Positions 46,316-57,463 of a stretch of 64,000 nt of DNA are shown here, in pieces. Within the stretch, counting starts at the first letter, position 1; the number at the start of each line of letters is the position of its first letter. The translations under genes and the position numbers were made by a program. The notes beneath the pieces are model-generated. The model was not told where the DNA came from and ran no database searches. It saw only the letters and a list, made by a program, of their open reading frames with translations. Source of the DNA: Chaetomium olivaceum (lineage: Eukaryota; Ascomycota; Sordariomycetes; Sordariales; Chaetomiaceae); contig JAYWVB010000007.1 in NCBI GenBank assembly GCA_039881045.1, positions 1 to 64,000 of the forward strand, written 5' to 3'.

Positions 46316-47326
46316 GGGTGTTTGTGGGATGTCTCCTCAGTTGCGCTGACGCTTTATTCATTTTGTCTTCTCTGTGTGCGCACTGCTGTTTCTAGTTGCG
46401 GCGTTTTTGTTCCGGTCTGCACTTCAAAACGTATTAATCACCAGTATCATACCAACCGTGTACTTGGTGTGTTGTGTCCGACAGTCAGCTAAATCAGATA
46501 GTTTTCATCTCAGTCGTTACCGCTTACACAGACGCTCCACCGCCCCCCTCCCAGAGTACCCCAGACAGACAGCTCACCGCGTCAGTAGATTCTCTAGAAC
46601 TGGAAAGGTGAAGTTATTTTACAAAGTATCCCCAACTCTCTATGGTCGCATGTGGCTGTCACCATTGCAAATGTGTATTGTTAAGAGTTCAGGACTCGGA
46701 CTTGCGTTGCTGTGGCTCATTGGGTGTTTAAGGCAAGGAACGCGCGACAAATTGACCAAGCGTCCTTTCAAGCTACAAGGAAACGATGCTAGAAACCAAG
46801 AGCACCGCAGAGCAGTTTTCTTTCCTTCATGATGACCCCCCCCTCTATGCTCTTCTTACTCTGGCCTGTTCTCAACAAACCGTGGCAAAGTCCCGTTGTT
46901 CAAGTTGTTGTTCACACCTCCAAACTAAAGACACCAACGTCCAATCCGGTTCTAACTTTCCCTCAACCTACAGTGATAACTTTCTACGTTCCAGAATTAC
47001 TTTCTGCTGCCGGTTGTGACTTCCCTGGTTCGACCCAACATGTTGCTCGCTTCCTTGCCCAGCCGCCGGCGGCGACTGCGTTTGGTGAGATCAAATTTGC
47101 AGACACATCAAGTACCAACTTCCCTTTTTTTTCGCTAGGGTGGCTCCTCCTTTATACTTATCCATCTTTAAAAATGATATGACCTCTCCCAACCGCTTCC
47201 ACTCCCAAGTCTCACCTGTGATGACCTTGTAACCTTTAACTTTTGCAGCTTTACCATCCGATATCGATATACCCTGCAAACCGACGCTTACCTACCACTC
47301 CTAGAGCGCCAATAAACGAGACAAAA
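46316..47326. other. Intergenic region
   Basis: About 1 kb separates two same-strand genes. A frame at 46374-46832 has a hydrophobic start but no ATG-linked signal or conserved block. No gene is called. Confidence 0.35.
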
Positions 47327-48148
47327 ATGTCCAACGGCAGCGAGAACGTGAAGGATGAGATGCCCGTGACATATCAACGTATGAGTTCTTGGGTCTGGGG
47401 CGCGGCTGTTGGGTAAAGCTGCCTGCTAACGAGTGCCTAGATATATCAAACGACCCATCTGTCGCGGCGTCGATAGTGTCCGCTGTCGCTTCCAATGCCT
47501 CGCTGCCGGCGTTGGACACCATCAACCTGATCAGAGGATGCGAGTGTATCCCCGGGACCATCACGCAGCAGCGCTTCCTGGACCTCACTTTGGAAGCATG
47601 CCGCCTCAACTTCCCTGCGGTGCGGCTCGCCCCATTCACGGCGGCTGAACTCGTCGACCTCAAGGCGAAGGGCGGCCCACCCAAAACCAAGGCCGTGGGG
47701 CCCAAGACGAAAGGGAGTGACCCCGAGAGGCTTCCCGATAGTGTGCTTCACATGTCCGCCTTCTATATCGAGAAGCCCGACATCCTGGGCATTCACATGC
47801 GGTCCTGGACGGACTTGACGCGCGCGCACATCGACCGGACGTGTACCCGCATGTGGCGACCGGCGAAGCGCGAGCGACAGGAGATCCGGGATAACAACAT
47901 CACCACATCGCAGGCCCTAACTGAGCTGTACATCCGCTGCTTCCCAGACAAGACTGTCGCGGACAATTTCAGCAGCCCACAAAAGTGGGAGGTCCTCCTC
48001 CCTCACCTCGTCACCTTTGTGCTGTGCGACGTGGAACCAGAAGACGACGCAACGTCGTCGCCACCAGGGGCGGAACTACCAGCCGCGTCATCCTCATCGG
48101 CGGCATCAACGTCCCAGTCCGCAGCAGCCGGTCCATCGACACGCGGCC

Positions 48149-48220
<72 letters not shown>

Positions 48221-50544
48221 CATCGGCAGCAGCACCACCCCGACCAGCACCGGCGCCCAACCCCAAGCCCAACCAACCCAGCAAGTCGGACCCGCGCAAA
48301 TCCAAATCCAATTCCAAATCCAAATCCAAACCATCCAAGCCCAAACCCGGCCGCCACCAACGCACCCTCCGCCCCAAGCCGCCCACCCCCTCTCCACCGC
48401 CCACACCGCCCCCGCCAGACCCGGCCACGCCGCCCAGACCGCAGGGGCGGCCCCAAAAGCCGGTGATCCGCTACCTGCCCGTGGGGGCCCGCGACAGGCA
48501 GAGCTCGGCGGATTTCTGCGCGGCGCTGACGGCGGCGTTTGCGTGCGAACGGGTGCTGGCGCCGGATTTGAAGGCGCGGTGGGTGGTGACGGAGGCGAGG
48601 ATGAGGAGGCGGTGGATGGGGCGGTTTTTGGAGGAGGTGAGGGAGGTGGGGGAGGAGGTGAAGCAGGGGGGTGAGAGGGATGAGGGAGGTGTGGATAATG
48701 GGGAGGATGTGGATATGGAGGAGAGGAAGGGGGAGGCGAAGGGTAAAGGGAAGGAGGTGGATAGAGGGGAGGTGGAAAAGAGAGGGGAGGACAAGAATGA
48801 AATCGAGAAAAGAAAGCGGGGACAGGAGTTTCTTGATCAGGTGGCTATGGTGGAGGCGGGGGCGGATTTGTTCAGGGACATGAGGAAGGAAATAGCCAAG
48901 GAACTGCGGGAGATGGGAATACCGCCGGATGACCTAGATGACCAAGAGCAGGGGGACCAGGAAACGGACAGCGTAAAGGACGGAGAGGTCAAGACTAGGC
49001 AAGCGGGCGAGCAGAAGCCGGAGCCGGAGTGCGATGGAAACGGGGAAAACGGAAAGGGCAAGCAGCTGGACACGGCAGACTACGGCGAGCGGAGGGAGCG
49101 CCGGTTTTATGACATCCTGAAATTTATACCAATACGTTGGCCGCTGCCGGAACCCCGCATTGAACAGCGCACCATGCTGGTGTTCGCTGCGGGCGCCTGT
49201 GTCGGGCCTCGCGGGGGCATCGGCGTGGTGACCAAGGAGACGGTCCACTTCCACGAGAAGCCCGTGTGGGCGAGGATCGTTGAAGCCGAGCAGCGTCTGT
49301 CTGACGCTAGCCGAAAGTCCCTTTTTCATAACGAGGATCTGCGCAAGGTGGGACTGTGTTCGGCCGCCCTGGAGAAACCCGGCCGCGGCTTCAGGCTGGA
49401 TCTGCACCGCGCTGTGCCCCCCCAGCAGGTGGAATGTTCTCTGCTCGGGGGCGCCCACGAGCTAGCGATGGAGCGTTGGTCCCTCGATATCGACCCGGCT
49501 CAGTTTGGATATGTCGAGTCCCGCTACCGTCCCGCGTGGAGGACCAGAAATGATGTGAATTTGGACGAGCGCTATTACTACCTCTGGGGCCGGGCTCGGC
49601 AGAAACTGGAAGAAAGGAGGAAAAGGTATCGAATAGACCCTGGCGCGGGTGACGGTGGGGCAGTTGACGGTGGGGCGGTTGACGGCGGGGAGGGCGCTGA
49701 GGATGGCGCACTAGGTGATGGGAAGGAGGAGGGTGGGAAGGCGAATAACGGTGAAAAGGATGATGAGTCGGAGGACGACGAGGAGGGTGGTGCGCCGCTA
49801 TATGCTGATATGGATGATGAAAAGAAAGACCAGGTGGGAGACGGTAAGGATGATGAGTCGGAGGACAACGAGGAGGCCGGGGGTGGTGCGCCGCTGTATG
49901 CGGATATGAATGACGAGAAGAAAGGCCAGGTGGGAGACGGTCAGAATGGGGAAGACGAAGAGGAAGACGAGAATGATGCCAATGAAAATATGGATTCAGA
50001 GGAGGAAACGGAAGAAGAGGTCGCTGAAAGCAACAACCTGAACAAGAAGCCATCTCAGCCCAAACCCAGGAAGCAGATGATAAGGGCTACCCCCAACCGC
50101 GTGGCGGCGCGGGCGCTCCTCGCCGCGGTGCAGATTGTGCCGTTTGACTTTGGCCACTGCACGCGGCTGATCATCGCTACCGACTCGGAGCACGCCATCG
50201 AGATGGCCACCAACCGGCTTCAGAACATGCTCGAGCGCGGGCTGCCGTTCCGCACGGCGCGCGGCCAACCGGTCGAGGACGAAGACATTTGGTGGGAATT
50301 TGCGGGAACAGTCAAGGATCTGGCGTACCAGGGAGTCGAGGTGGCCATCATGCGCTGTCGCGAGGGTGAGGGGATTCGGCTGCCAGTGGGTGACGGGGAC
50401 GGGTATGTGTTTGGGATGGACCAGGCCATCAAGGCTGCAAAGCATGCCGCGAAGCAGCTTTGGCGGCGAGATAAGCAGGCAAAGGAGCGCCGAGAGAAAA
50501 GGGGAGATCTGGAATTTGTGAGGTGGGTGAACGTGTATGCCTGA
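47327..50544 (+). CDS. Large low-complexity protein with a degenerate RNase H-like domain
   Basis: Model: join(47327..47378,47441..50544), 1051 residues, with a 62-nt phase-1 intron. The N-terminal 220 residues form an unrecognised folded region (SLPALDTINLIRGCECIPGT and later SFYIEKPDILGIH-like segments). A poly-Ser run from (TCA)22, Pro/Lys-rich linkers and a charged helical region follow. From about residue 598 an RNase H-like fold starts: MLVFAAGACVGPRGGIGVVT, then CTRLIIATDSEHAIEMATNR, the segment RTARGQPVEDEDIWWEFAGT and a final VFGMDQAIKAAK. The first catalytic Asp (usual DGAC) is replaced, and the Glu of NRAELRA is lost (NRVAARA); the ATDS Asp remains. A duplicated acidic insert (ESEDxEEGGAPLYADMxDEK twice) splits the domain. 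It is probably not an active nuclease; nucleic-acid binding is possible. Confidence 0.7.
48151..48216 (+). repeat. (TCA)22 coding microsatellite
   Basis: There are 22 uninterrupted TCA triplets, in frame, encoding a poly-Ser tract extended to 25 residues by TCC TCA TCG. Confidence 0.95.
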
Positions 50545-51788
50545 GCTTTCGTTCCCTGTTTTCCTTTCCTGTTTTGTTTCTTGCATTCTCTTTAGCGTTG
50601 TTGTGTTATAAAAAAGATGATCAGCGAACAAGGATAAGAGTTTCAGCGAAAATGAGTGCCATTACCGGACAAGCACCGGCACACGCATGAAAAGAAAGCA
50701 GGGACTAGGCGCCAGTGGTGGTGTAAGTTGTAATTGCTGCAAAGCATGTGGGGAATGTTATCTAGATAGGCAGGCAACAACTTATTTGGGCGTGACACCA
50801 TACGGTATTGATACTCATTGTATTTTCTTAAAAATAAATCCACTGCCTTCTCAGCGTCCAGAACAGGTAGTTGCAAGGACCAAAAAATCGAACTATTTGA
50901 ACAGCAACCAGGAGGGACAAAGAAGCTGTTGTCGCCGTGGAAGCAGTGAAGTTGAGAAAAGGTAAGGTACCCAATGTGCAATTTACGCATATTGTGAGTA
51001 CGGAAGACGAGAACCGCCACTGTATCATAATCACCAATACAAAACAACAACGAAGATTAGAAGCTATGGCTTTCGTAGGAGGGTGAAACGCGACTCTTGA
51101 CCTGCTACGACGTCGTTCCTTTCTTTTCGGTGGTCCAATTGCTGACTCAGCAGAGCTTGGCTCACTTGTTGGGAACTCTCTCTGGAAGGGAACGGTCGGG
51201 AACGCGTAACTACTGTACCTAGGTACATGTACCTACCCACTCAGTTTTGATATTCCGTTTCCCAGCCTCGTTTCACATCTCCAATACAGCATCATGCTAA
51301 CTGACATTGTTTTGTGACTTGTGACTCCAAGCTACCCCAAACGCGCGGCACATTATCATCTTCCAAACCAACCAAACGCGTTCGCGGCCCTCCTTCATTC
51401 ATCTTGGCAAACTGTAAGGCGTAGGAAGCTGAGTTCCCAACAGCACACCCCACTCTTTCCTAGCGGCATCACGAATAGTTGTAAGGCCCACACCACCACA
51501 GTCCACGCATGGACGAGGATCCCACGCGGCGCACGCAAGGCGTGTGGGATTGTCTGGTGCAGGTGTGAAAGTGCGCGTTTCCACGTTTCCAAATCCCGCG
51601 AGGCTACAGTGTAACCTGGCGAGAACTTGAAAGTTAAAACCCCACGTAAGGTACTTCGTAGTAATTTGTCAGTTGTCACCTCTTGTCGCATCTTTCCACT
51701 ATACTAGTATCTTTTGTCGTGCGCTTGCAAAAAAACACCAAACCTTGGTTTTTTTTTTTTTTTTTCCGGCTTACTTTACAACATCACA
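50545..51788. other. Intergenic region with poly-T leader tract
   Basis: About 1.2 kb. It contains ACCTAGGTACATGTACCTACC near 51216-51236 and a T17 run at 51749-51765, just 23 nt before the NYN gene start. No gene is supported. Confidence 0.4.
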
Positions 51789-53273
51789 ATGCTCGACGAG
51801 ACGTGCATGATATTTGTCGACGACTCCAACGTCTGGATCGAGGCGCAAAAGTTCGCGGCGTCGGGCAATAGCCACATGCCCAAGTTGCAAGATAGCGACC
51901 GCGACCCGCGCCTCCGCATCGACATTGGCAAGCTGGTACAGAGGCTCCTGCGCAACCGTACCCAGGGCCCATCGTTCCTCTACGGCTCCCGCCCACCACC
52001 GAATGACTTGGTGTGGAAGGCTTGGGAGAAGAACAAGTTCGAGACCAACATCTATGACCGCGCCCACGGTGGCAAGGAAAAGGAGGTCGACAACTCTATG
52101 TCGTCTGACATGTCTGTAAAAGCCACCGAGCTGCGGGCAGAGTCCGAGTTCATGGCTAAGTACTTTGGCGACTCCAAGGCCACTGAGAAGAGGGACAAGA
52201 CTACCTTTATCGCCATCACGGGTGACCGCGACATGATGCCCGCCGTCAAGCGCGTGCTCGCGTCCAAGATCCGCGTCGAGCTGTGGGCCTGGAAGTCGGG
52301 CATTTCGCAGGCATACGTGGATCTGGCTGCCGCTAACGGCCTACTGTCGGTGTACCTGCTGGATTCCATCTTCAAAGATATCTGCTTCACCGCGTACCGC
52401 TCCACGCGCAAGGTCACGGGCGTTGTCGGCGGTAAGACGATGGTGCTCCGCGATGTCGACGAGACCGGCGAGAGAGATATCTGCGATCGGCTGCTCGAAA
52501 CCAAGCAGTTGTTCTGGATGACGCGCTGGGATGGGGAGGCGGATTTGTGCATCGAGTTTCCCTACGTTGGACAGATGGAAAAGCTGGTCCTCAAGGCCCG
52601 GGAGCTTTTGCCTGACGTGACGATCCTTTCATGGCCCGAGTACAGAGCCCGCTTCTACAACAAGAATCCCACCGAGGACATGAAGACTGTCAATATGTAT
52701 CAGCTATTGGATCCGGATTCTGTTGCGGAGGACGAGCATAATGGTGCTGAGATTGAAGAGCGGCTGCAGAATCCGATGCACAAGAACGCAATTAAAAACG
52801 CCAGCGGCAACATAAGGGTCAACGTAAGCGGCAACACCAACAGCAATGGCAGCGGTTACAACAATGGCAACGTCGGCGCCAGCCCCAACACCAGTGGAAA
52901 CATTAACAGTGGCAATGAGACCGGCGACAACGACAGCGACGGGGGCGGCTGGAAAACCGTCGTCCATAATATCGACGGGGGAAAGCGCCACCGCCGCATT
53001 GTCAACCAGCAGCAGGACTGCCCTTCCGGCCTGCGGTGCACCAAGCAAGACGACTGCGGCTACCGCCACACCGCCCAAGAGCGGCATCTGTTCCAGCAGA
53101 ACCCCAACCGGAGCCTCAGCATGCGCAACACCCAGATGTGTCGGTACGCCCCAAACTGCTGGAGCGGCCGGGACTGCTTGTACGCACATAGCGAAGCCGA
53201 GGCTAGGTGTCTGGACTGTAAGCAGACGGGTCATTTTAAAGGCGACGCCGCTAAGTGTCTTTTGAAAACCTAA
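51789..53273 (+). CDS. NYN-domain (PIN-like) putative ribonuclease with C-terminal zinc fingers
   Basis: Single exon, 494 residues, intact. Residues 5-190 form a NYN/LabA-type nuclease fold: CMIFVDDSNVWIEA carries the first acidic residues and Asn. FIAITGDRDMMPAVKRVL (about residue 140) carries the second acidic pair. A middle domain of unknown type is followed by an Asn/Gly/Ser-rich linker. The C-terminus has two fingers of pattern C-x5-C-x5-C-x3-H (CPSGLRCTKQDDCGYRH and CRYAPNCWSGRDCLYAH). A zinc-knuckle-like CLDCKQTGHF...C closes the protein. By family knowledge NYN domains cleave RNA, and the fingers would supply RNA binding. The ATG at 51789 is the first one after the T17 tract. Confidence 0.83.
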   Translation: MLDETCMIFVDDSNVWIEAQKFAASGNSHMPKLQDSDRDPRLRIDIGKLVQRLLRNRTQGPSFLYGSRPPPNDLVWKAWEKNKFETNIYDRAHGGKEKEVDNSMSSDMSVKATELRAESEFMAKYFGDSKATEKRDKTTFIAITGDRDMMPAVKRVLASKIRVELWAWKSGISQAYVDLAAANGLLSVYLLDSIFKDICFTAYRSTRKVTGVVGGKTMVLRDVDETGERDICDRLLETKQLFWMTRWDGEADLCIEFPYVGQMEKLVLKARELLPDVTILSWPEYRARFYNKNPTEDMKTVNMYQLLDPDSVAEDEHNGAEIEERLQNPMHKNAIKNASGNIRVNVSGNTNSNGSGYNNGNVGASPNTSGNINSGNETGDNDSDGGGWKTVVHNIDGGKRHRRIVNQQQDCPSGLRCTKQDDCGYRHTAQERHLFQQNPNRSLSMRNTQMCRYAPNCWSGRDCLYAHSEAEARCLDCKQTGHFKGDAAKCLLKT

Positions 53274-53940
53274 GCGTGACGCCGCTGTGTATTAAGGGTA
53301 TGGTCCGGTGAATCATGGATCACGGTGCTCGACCTCCAATCGTTTGGCTCATGTTGGCCGACCTGACCCTGTAACTTGGCAGAGGTATAGTAGAGCAACG
53401 GGATGTTTGTCTATACAATTTTTGGGTTGTCTTAGCGATGGAATAAGTTCCATATGTTGCTTCTTACCCTACCTTTCCCACAACTAGACGCTAGTGTTAG
53501 CTGAGGCGGTACTGCTGGGATATCCCGACGGAGATTAGATGAATCAGACTCATACCCTGTACTTTATGTGTAGCACAGACTTTTGACATTATTAGAAATG
53601 TCTGTGATATATGTATCAAAACGTCGTACAAAAGGTTCCTTTGCGGGGAGGAGTGTTAACTTAGTGGTGTGGGCGTGAACCTGGTGCAAAACGCAAAAGT
53701 TGCCGTTGGTGGTTATGATACAGTGGCGGCTCTTGTCTTCTGTCTGGTAAGTACAGTACCTTACCTACCCAAGGGTCTGTCCGTTCGAGGGGGGGGTAGG
53801 TAAGGTAGTTAAAGGGCAATCCCCGCCTTTGAACCATCTGCGTCATTGAATGCTTCCAAGTCAACCAAAATAAGCCCTACTCCTCCTCTTCCTCCCTCAT
53901 CAGTTGCACCGTCACCATCAGCCACCACTTCATCGCCGCC
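53274..53940. other. Intergenic region
   Basis: This stretch holds the 3' flank of the NYN gene and the promoter of the next. GTACCTTACCTACC and TAGGTAAGGTAG lie near 53755-53810 as inverted partners. Pyrimidine-rich leader at 53878-53925. Confidence 0.4.
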
Positions 53941-56133
53941 ATGGGCGAACCCGCGGCCACAAACGTGGCGTTGGTGCAAGAGTTGCACGCAGACCTTGGC
54001 CGGAAATACAAGAAGCACGAGGCAGCAATTGGCACTTTCTGGCGGTCGTTTGACGCAACCCAGCGCGCAGCATGCTTCAAGGCTGGCACCCCAGACGGCG
54101 TCGTGCTGAGAACCCCGACGGATAAATCGATGGGCAATGTCTACAAGTTCATTTCGGAGCTGTATCTGCGCGACATTGCGGAATCGGGTCTTGACTTCCT
54201 CCTCGCCCTCATCAAGCACCGCGCCACCACATCCCTCTTCCAACAGTATTGGGAGGGCAACGACGGCGGCCCGGGCGACCATGGATTCATCCTCGAGATG
54301 GAGCGGACAAAAGGGCTCCGACACGTACAAGCATTCCCCAACTCATTCACCCTGTTTCTGGACGAGAATCAATATGGGCAGTCTTTCACATTCCAGGGTG
54401 CCGTGAACGAAATCCCCGCCCCTCTTCTGCCGGCCATCACCGCCGGCCTTTGTGTTTCTCAGGCAAGAGGGGAGCTCATCCTGACCAGGCAACTGTATCT
54501 GATGCAGTGCCTCACCATTCTCATCGACGACATCTTGGACGAAGGATCCCAGACTAGGGCTAACAACAGCAGACCCAAAAAGTCCGACAAGGCGGCATCA
54601 GCAGCTCTCGCAAAGCTGGATATCCAAGACCGGCCGTCACCAACACAAATTGCCTTATCGGACCTAATCGCCAGCGCCCTGGAGCAAAAGGATACGCTTG
54701 AGGAGTACGTTGGTCTACTATGTGCCGAACCTGTCGTGCTCGCCCACGCCGTCAACGTTTGGTTCTTTACCCGACCCGAGCTAGTCCCCGACGAGAAAGG
54801 CCGCCATCTGCCCGCCCATAGCGACCGATACATTAGCGGCTCTGTGCTCGAAGTAGCCCATAGCGCGGTACAAGCAGCCGCCCTCTGGGACTACGTCTAT
54901 CGACTTCTCATACTTCTAGAGACCCAAAACGCCACCGACGAGGTCTACCGCGCCATTGTGTTGCAAGAAATAGCCAATGTCTGCCATATGGAGTTTGCCC
55001 GTACCCAGGCCCTCCTCAAGCGCCATGTTCAGACGGCCACAGGCGCCAATTTCTTCAAGCGGCAGCCTGACGCGCACGACAACGCTGGCAACGCCCTTGT
55101 CATGATGAAATGCAACTTGAAGAAACTCGCCAAGGCTGATCCGCAACTACACTACATGATGCGCCTTTGCCAGGCCGACACCACTCCCCGGGACGCTATC
55201 GGCTGGCTAAAGAAACTGGCGGAATTCAACGAGTCGCACCCCATGGTTCGGGAGCGCATGGTGGAATGTGAGGTCGATGCGATCAACGATCTTGCTGTCG
55301 TCGTTGGTTTTATCCAGGACCTCTCTTCCGCCATCTCGATGCCGTCTGTCTCCCGCAAGAAGGGGCAAATGTTCATCTCGCGATCCCAGGACCTCGAGGC
55401 CGAGGTAGCCCAACTCAAGGACGAAGTCGACCTGCTCGATTTCGCTCTCCCAATTGACAACCTCCTGGAGCCGGGCATGGCCGAGGGAGCCCTAAAGAAA
55501 CTCGACCAGTTCCTCATTGACAAGCTCGGTACCAAGCTCGGGTTCCTGTACGAGGACTTGGTGCAAGAATGCTTCGCCGTCCTCGAGGAGCAGTACCAGT
55601 TGGCGAAGGCCAAGAGGGAGGAACAGGCCAAGACGGCCGCCATGAAACGTCAGGAAGCGCTAGACTGGACGCCCATTCCCATACCGACCCCGCAGCCACA
55701 AGAAGAGCGAGCCGAGCAGCGGAGACAGAAGGAAAAGACGCGTCCTGCCCACTATTCCATCTACGAGATCAACCCGGCCGCGGTGTCGCCTGCGGCCGAA
55801 GCATCGACAGAAGAATCTGTGCCACCGCCTCAAACCTTTGAGGTGAGCGCCTCAGCGGCCGACGTATTCTCAGCGCTGTTCGACAAGACCCAATCGCGTG
55901 GCGAGGTCAGTTGGGCTGGTTTTGTCACCGCCATGACCGGCCTGGGCTTCTCCGTCCTTCCCAAGTTCGGGTCTGTCTACACGTTTCTTCCGCCCGCCAG
56001 CATGGGTCTGAAACAGTCGCTCACGGTGCACCGGCCGCACAAGTCGCATATGGATAAGTGCCGGCTGCTGATCCTGTCGCGGAGGCTGACGAGGAGGTAT
56101 GGCTGGGGAGAGAAGACTTTTGTTCCCGCTTGA
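53941..56133 (+). CDS. Conserved fungal protein with HicA-like C-terminal module (often annotated 'ipa protein')
   Basis: Single exon, 730 residues, intact. The N-terminal 570 residues are a helical domain with strongly conserved-looking blocks: LVQELHADLGRKYKKHEAAI, NVYKFISELYLRDIAE, RATTSLFQQYWEG, LTILIDDILDEGSQTR and LCAEPVVLAHAVNVWFFTRP. After a charged linker (REEQAKTAAMKRQEALDW; EQRRQKEKTRPAHYSIYEIN) comes a small C-terminal domain. It reads VFSALFDKTQSRGEVSWAGF, then TAMTGLGFSVLPKFGSVYTF and SLTVHRPHKSHMDKCRLL, and ends RRYGW. That domain resembles the double-stranded-RNA-binding HicA-like fold found at the end of many fungal proteins. Molecular function is not known to me. Confidence 0.72.
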   Translation: MGEPAATNVALVQELHADLGRKYKKHEAAIGTFWRSFDATQRAACFKAGTPDGVVLRTPTDKSMGNVYKFISELYLRDIAESGLDFLLALIKHRATTSLFQQYWEGNDGGPGDHGFILEMERTKGLRHVQAFPNSFTLFLDENQYGQSFTFQGAVNEIPAPLLPAITAGLCVSQARGELILTRQLYLMQCLTILIDDILDEGSQTRANNSRPKKSDKAASAALAKLDIQDRPSPTQIALSDLIASALEQKDTLEEYVGLLCAEPVVLAHAVNVWFFTRPELVPDEKGRHLPAHSDRYISGSVLEVAHSAVQAAALWDYVYRLLILLETQNATDEVYRAIVLQEIANVCHMEFARTQALLKRHVQTATGANFFKRQPDAHDNAGNALVMMKCNLKKLAKADPQLHYMMRLCQADTTPRDAIGWLKKLAEFNESHPMVRERMVECEVDAINDLAVVVGFIQDLSSAISMPSVSRKKGQMFISRSQDLEAEVAQLKDEVDLLDFALPIDNLLEPGMAEGALKKLDQFLIDKLGTKLGFLYEDLVQECFAVLEEQYQLAKAKREEQAKTAAMKRQEALDWTPIPIPTPQPQEERAEQRRQKEKTRPAHYSIYEINPAAVSPAAEASTEESVPPPQTFEVSASAADVFSALFDKTQSRGEVSWAGFVTAMTGLGFSVLPKFGSVYTFLPPASMGLKQSLTVHRPHKSHMDKCRLLILSRRLTRRYGWGEKTFVPA

Positions 56134-57463
56134 GCGGCAGTGTTTGTTTCCTGTTATCAGGGGGGTTGTCATCCACACTTCCACTCACCACTCCCACCAT
56201 CCATTTTGTTATTCACAAGTGCGTCGGCAATGACCCTCAGCTACAGCGTTGTAGGAAAACACAACAGCAGCCTCTTATGGCTTACTTGTTGTCCAGTTGG
56301 CCGGTAATGGTTTCGGGCTGGAGAGCTAAGTCATGATCAAATTATCTCGGTACAAGCCATGTAGATTGCAAAGGCCTTGTACACTGGAACGTTGATACTG
56401 CACCTTTCATCCAAGAAAAAGGTGGCGTAGACGATGGACGGGCGATGCCATGACCGCCGGGGCTAGCCACCATACTAAATATATACCGATTGTATAATTT
56501 ATCCTTTATACTATCAATCAACATCCGGACTTAGCGGCCAGGATGTCGCCCCCAAATTCGTACCTTAAAATGCTTGAAGCTTTGAAGCGAGGATCCAACA
56601 AAGTGCGTAATGATCATGAAGCTGTGTGGGGATACATGTACTTACTTATACGGGTAGCGTCTAATCTCGACATTGCCATGGCGGGAGGGAGAGGGGTACT
56701 CGACGACCTGCCGGTCACATCCGAGTTCCTAAACCAATAGAGACGATTCCGGGATTGGTGCAGATATTTGGGCATGTTCATGAACATCGCGTTTTGGCAA
56801 TGTGGGAAGGTGAAGACGATGGCTCGATGGGAAGGCTTAATCGTAATGGCTAGATAGAAATATACCCCGGTGTTGGAACCAATAGAACGGGAAAGGGTCC
56901 TACTCAATAAAAAGGGGCAAATTGTGTATCAGAGGTTGGAAAAGTAAGATGGTAAAAAAGGGACAAAGATAAAGGAGAAAAGAGATTGAGGAAAAGGACT
57001 CAAATATCAGAACCTCATAATTAAAGTGTCACATCCATTGAAGGAAAATGAAACAAATTGAGTGAGAAGATAGTGTTCAGGCTTCGGACAAACCTCATTC
57101 AATTCCTACGAATCGAGCATCTGACTTATAATCCGGCGCTTTTTGCTAGGTGGTACTTTATTATTATGGCGAGATAATGCGGAGTTGTTTAACCGAATCA
57201 CCTCTGCGAGTGAATCTCGGAAGCATAACCGGGTCCCACTGCCACATGAACCGAGGCTGTTGGCGGCTCAGGCGGGAAACGGCGCCAAGAAACGAAATGC
57301 AGGGGGATACTTCGTACCAACTGGCAACAACCACAAACAATCAGCTTGGCCTTCATCTTGCTGATCTCTCTTGATACATTTTTCATCTGTTCTCCGTTCT
57401 CCCGTCCCAATTTCATCCCAACTTCATCCCAACTCCCCCTCAACCACCTCTGCCAACCCCAAC
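56134..57463. other. AT-richer intergenic region
   Basis: About 1.3 kb with low GC around 56900-57160. An ATG-started 65-residue frame at 56543-56740 has no recognisable feature. CT-rich leader before the hydrolase gene at 57390-57460. Confidence 0.35.

Noticed and set aside
46374..46832. Hydrophobic 152-codon frame after the minisatellite gene
   Set aside because: Begins without a credible start signal, has no conserved block and overlaps other chance frames.
47985..48674. Poly-Ile, poly-His, poly-Asp and poly-Met frames
   Set aside because: These are the other five reading frames of the (TCA)22 microsatellite within the RNase H-like gene.
56543..56740. 65-codon ATG frame
   Set aside because: No recognisable feature, AT-rich context and no conservation evidence from sequence alone.
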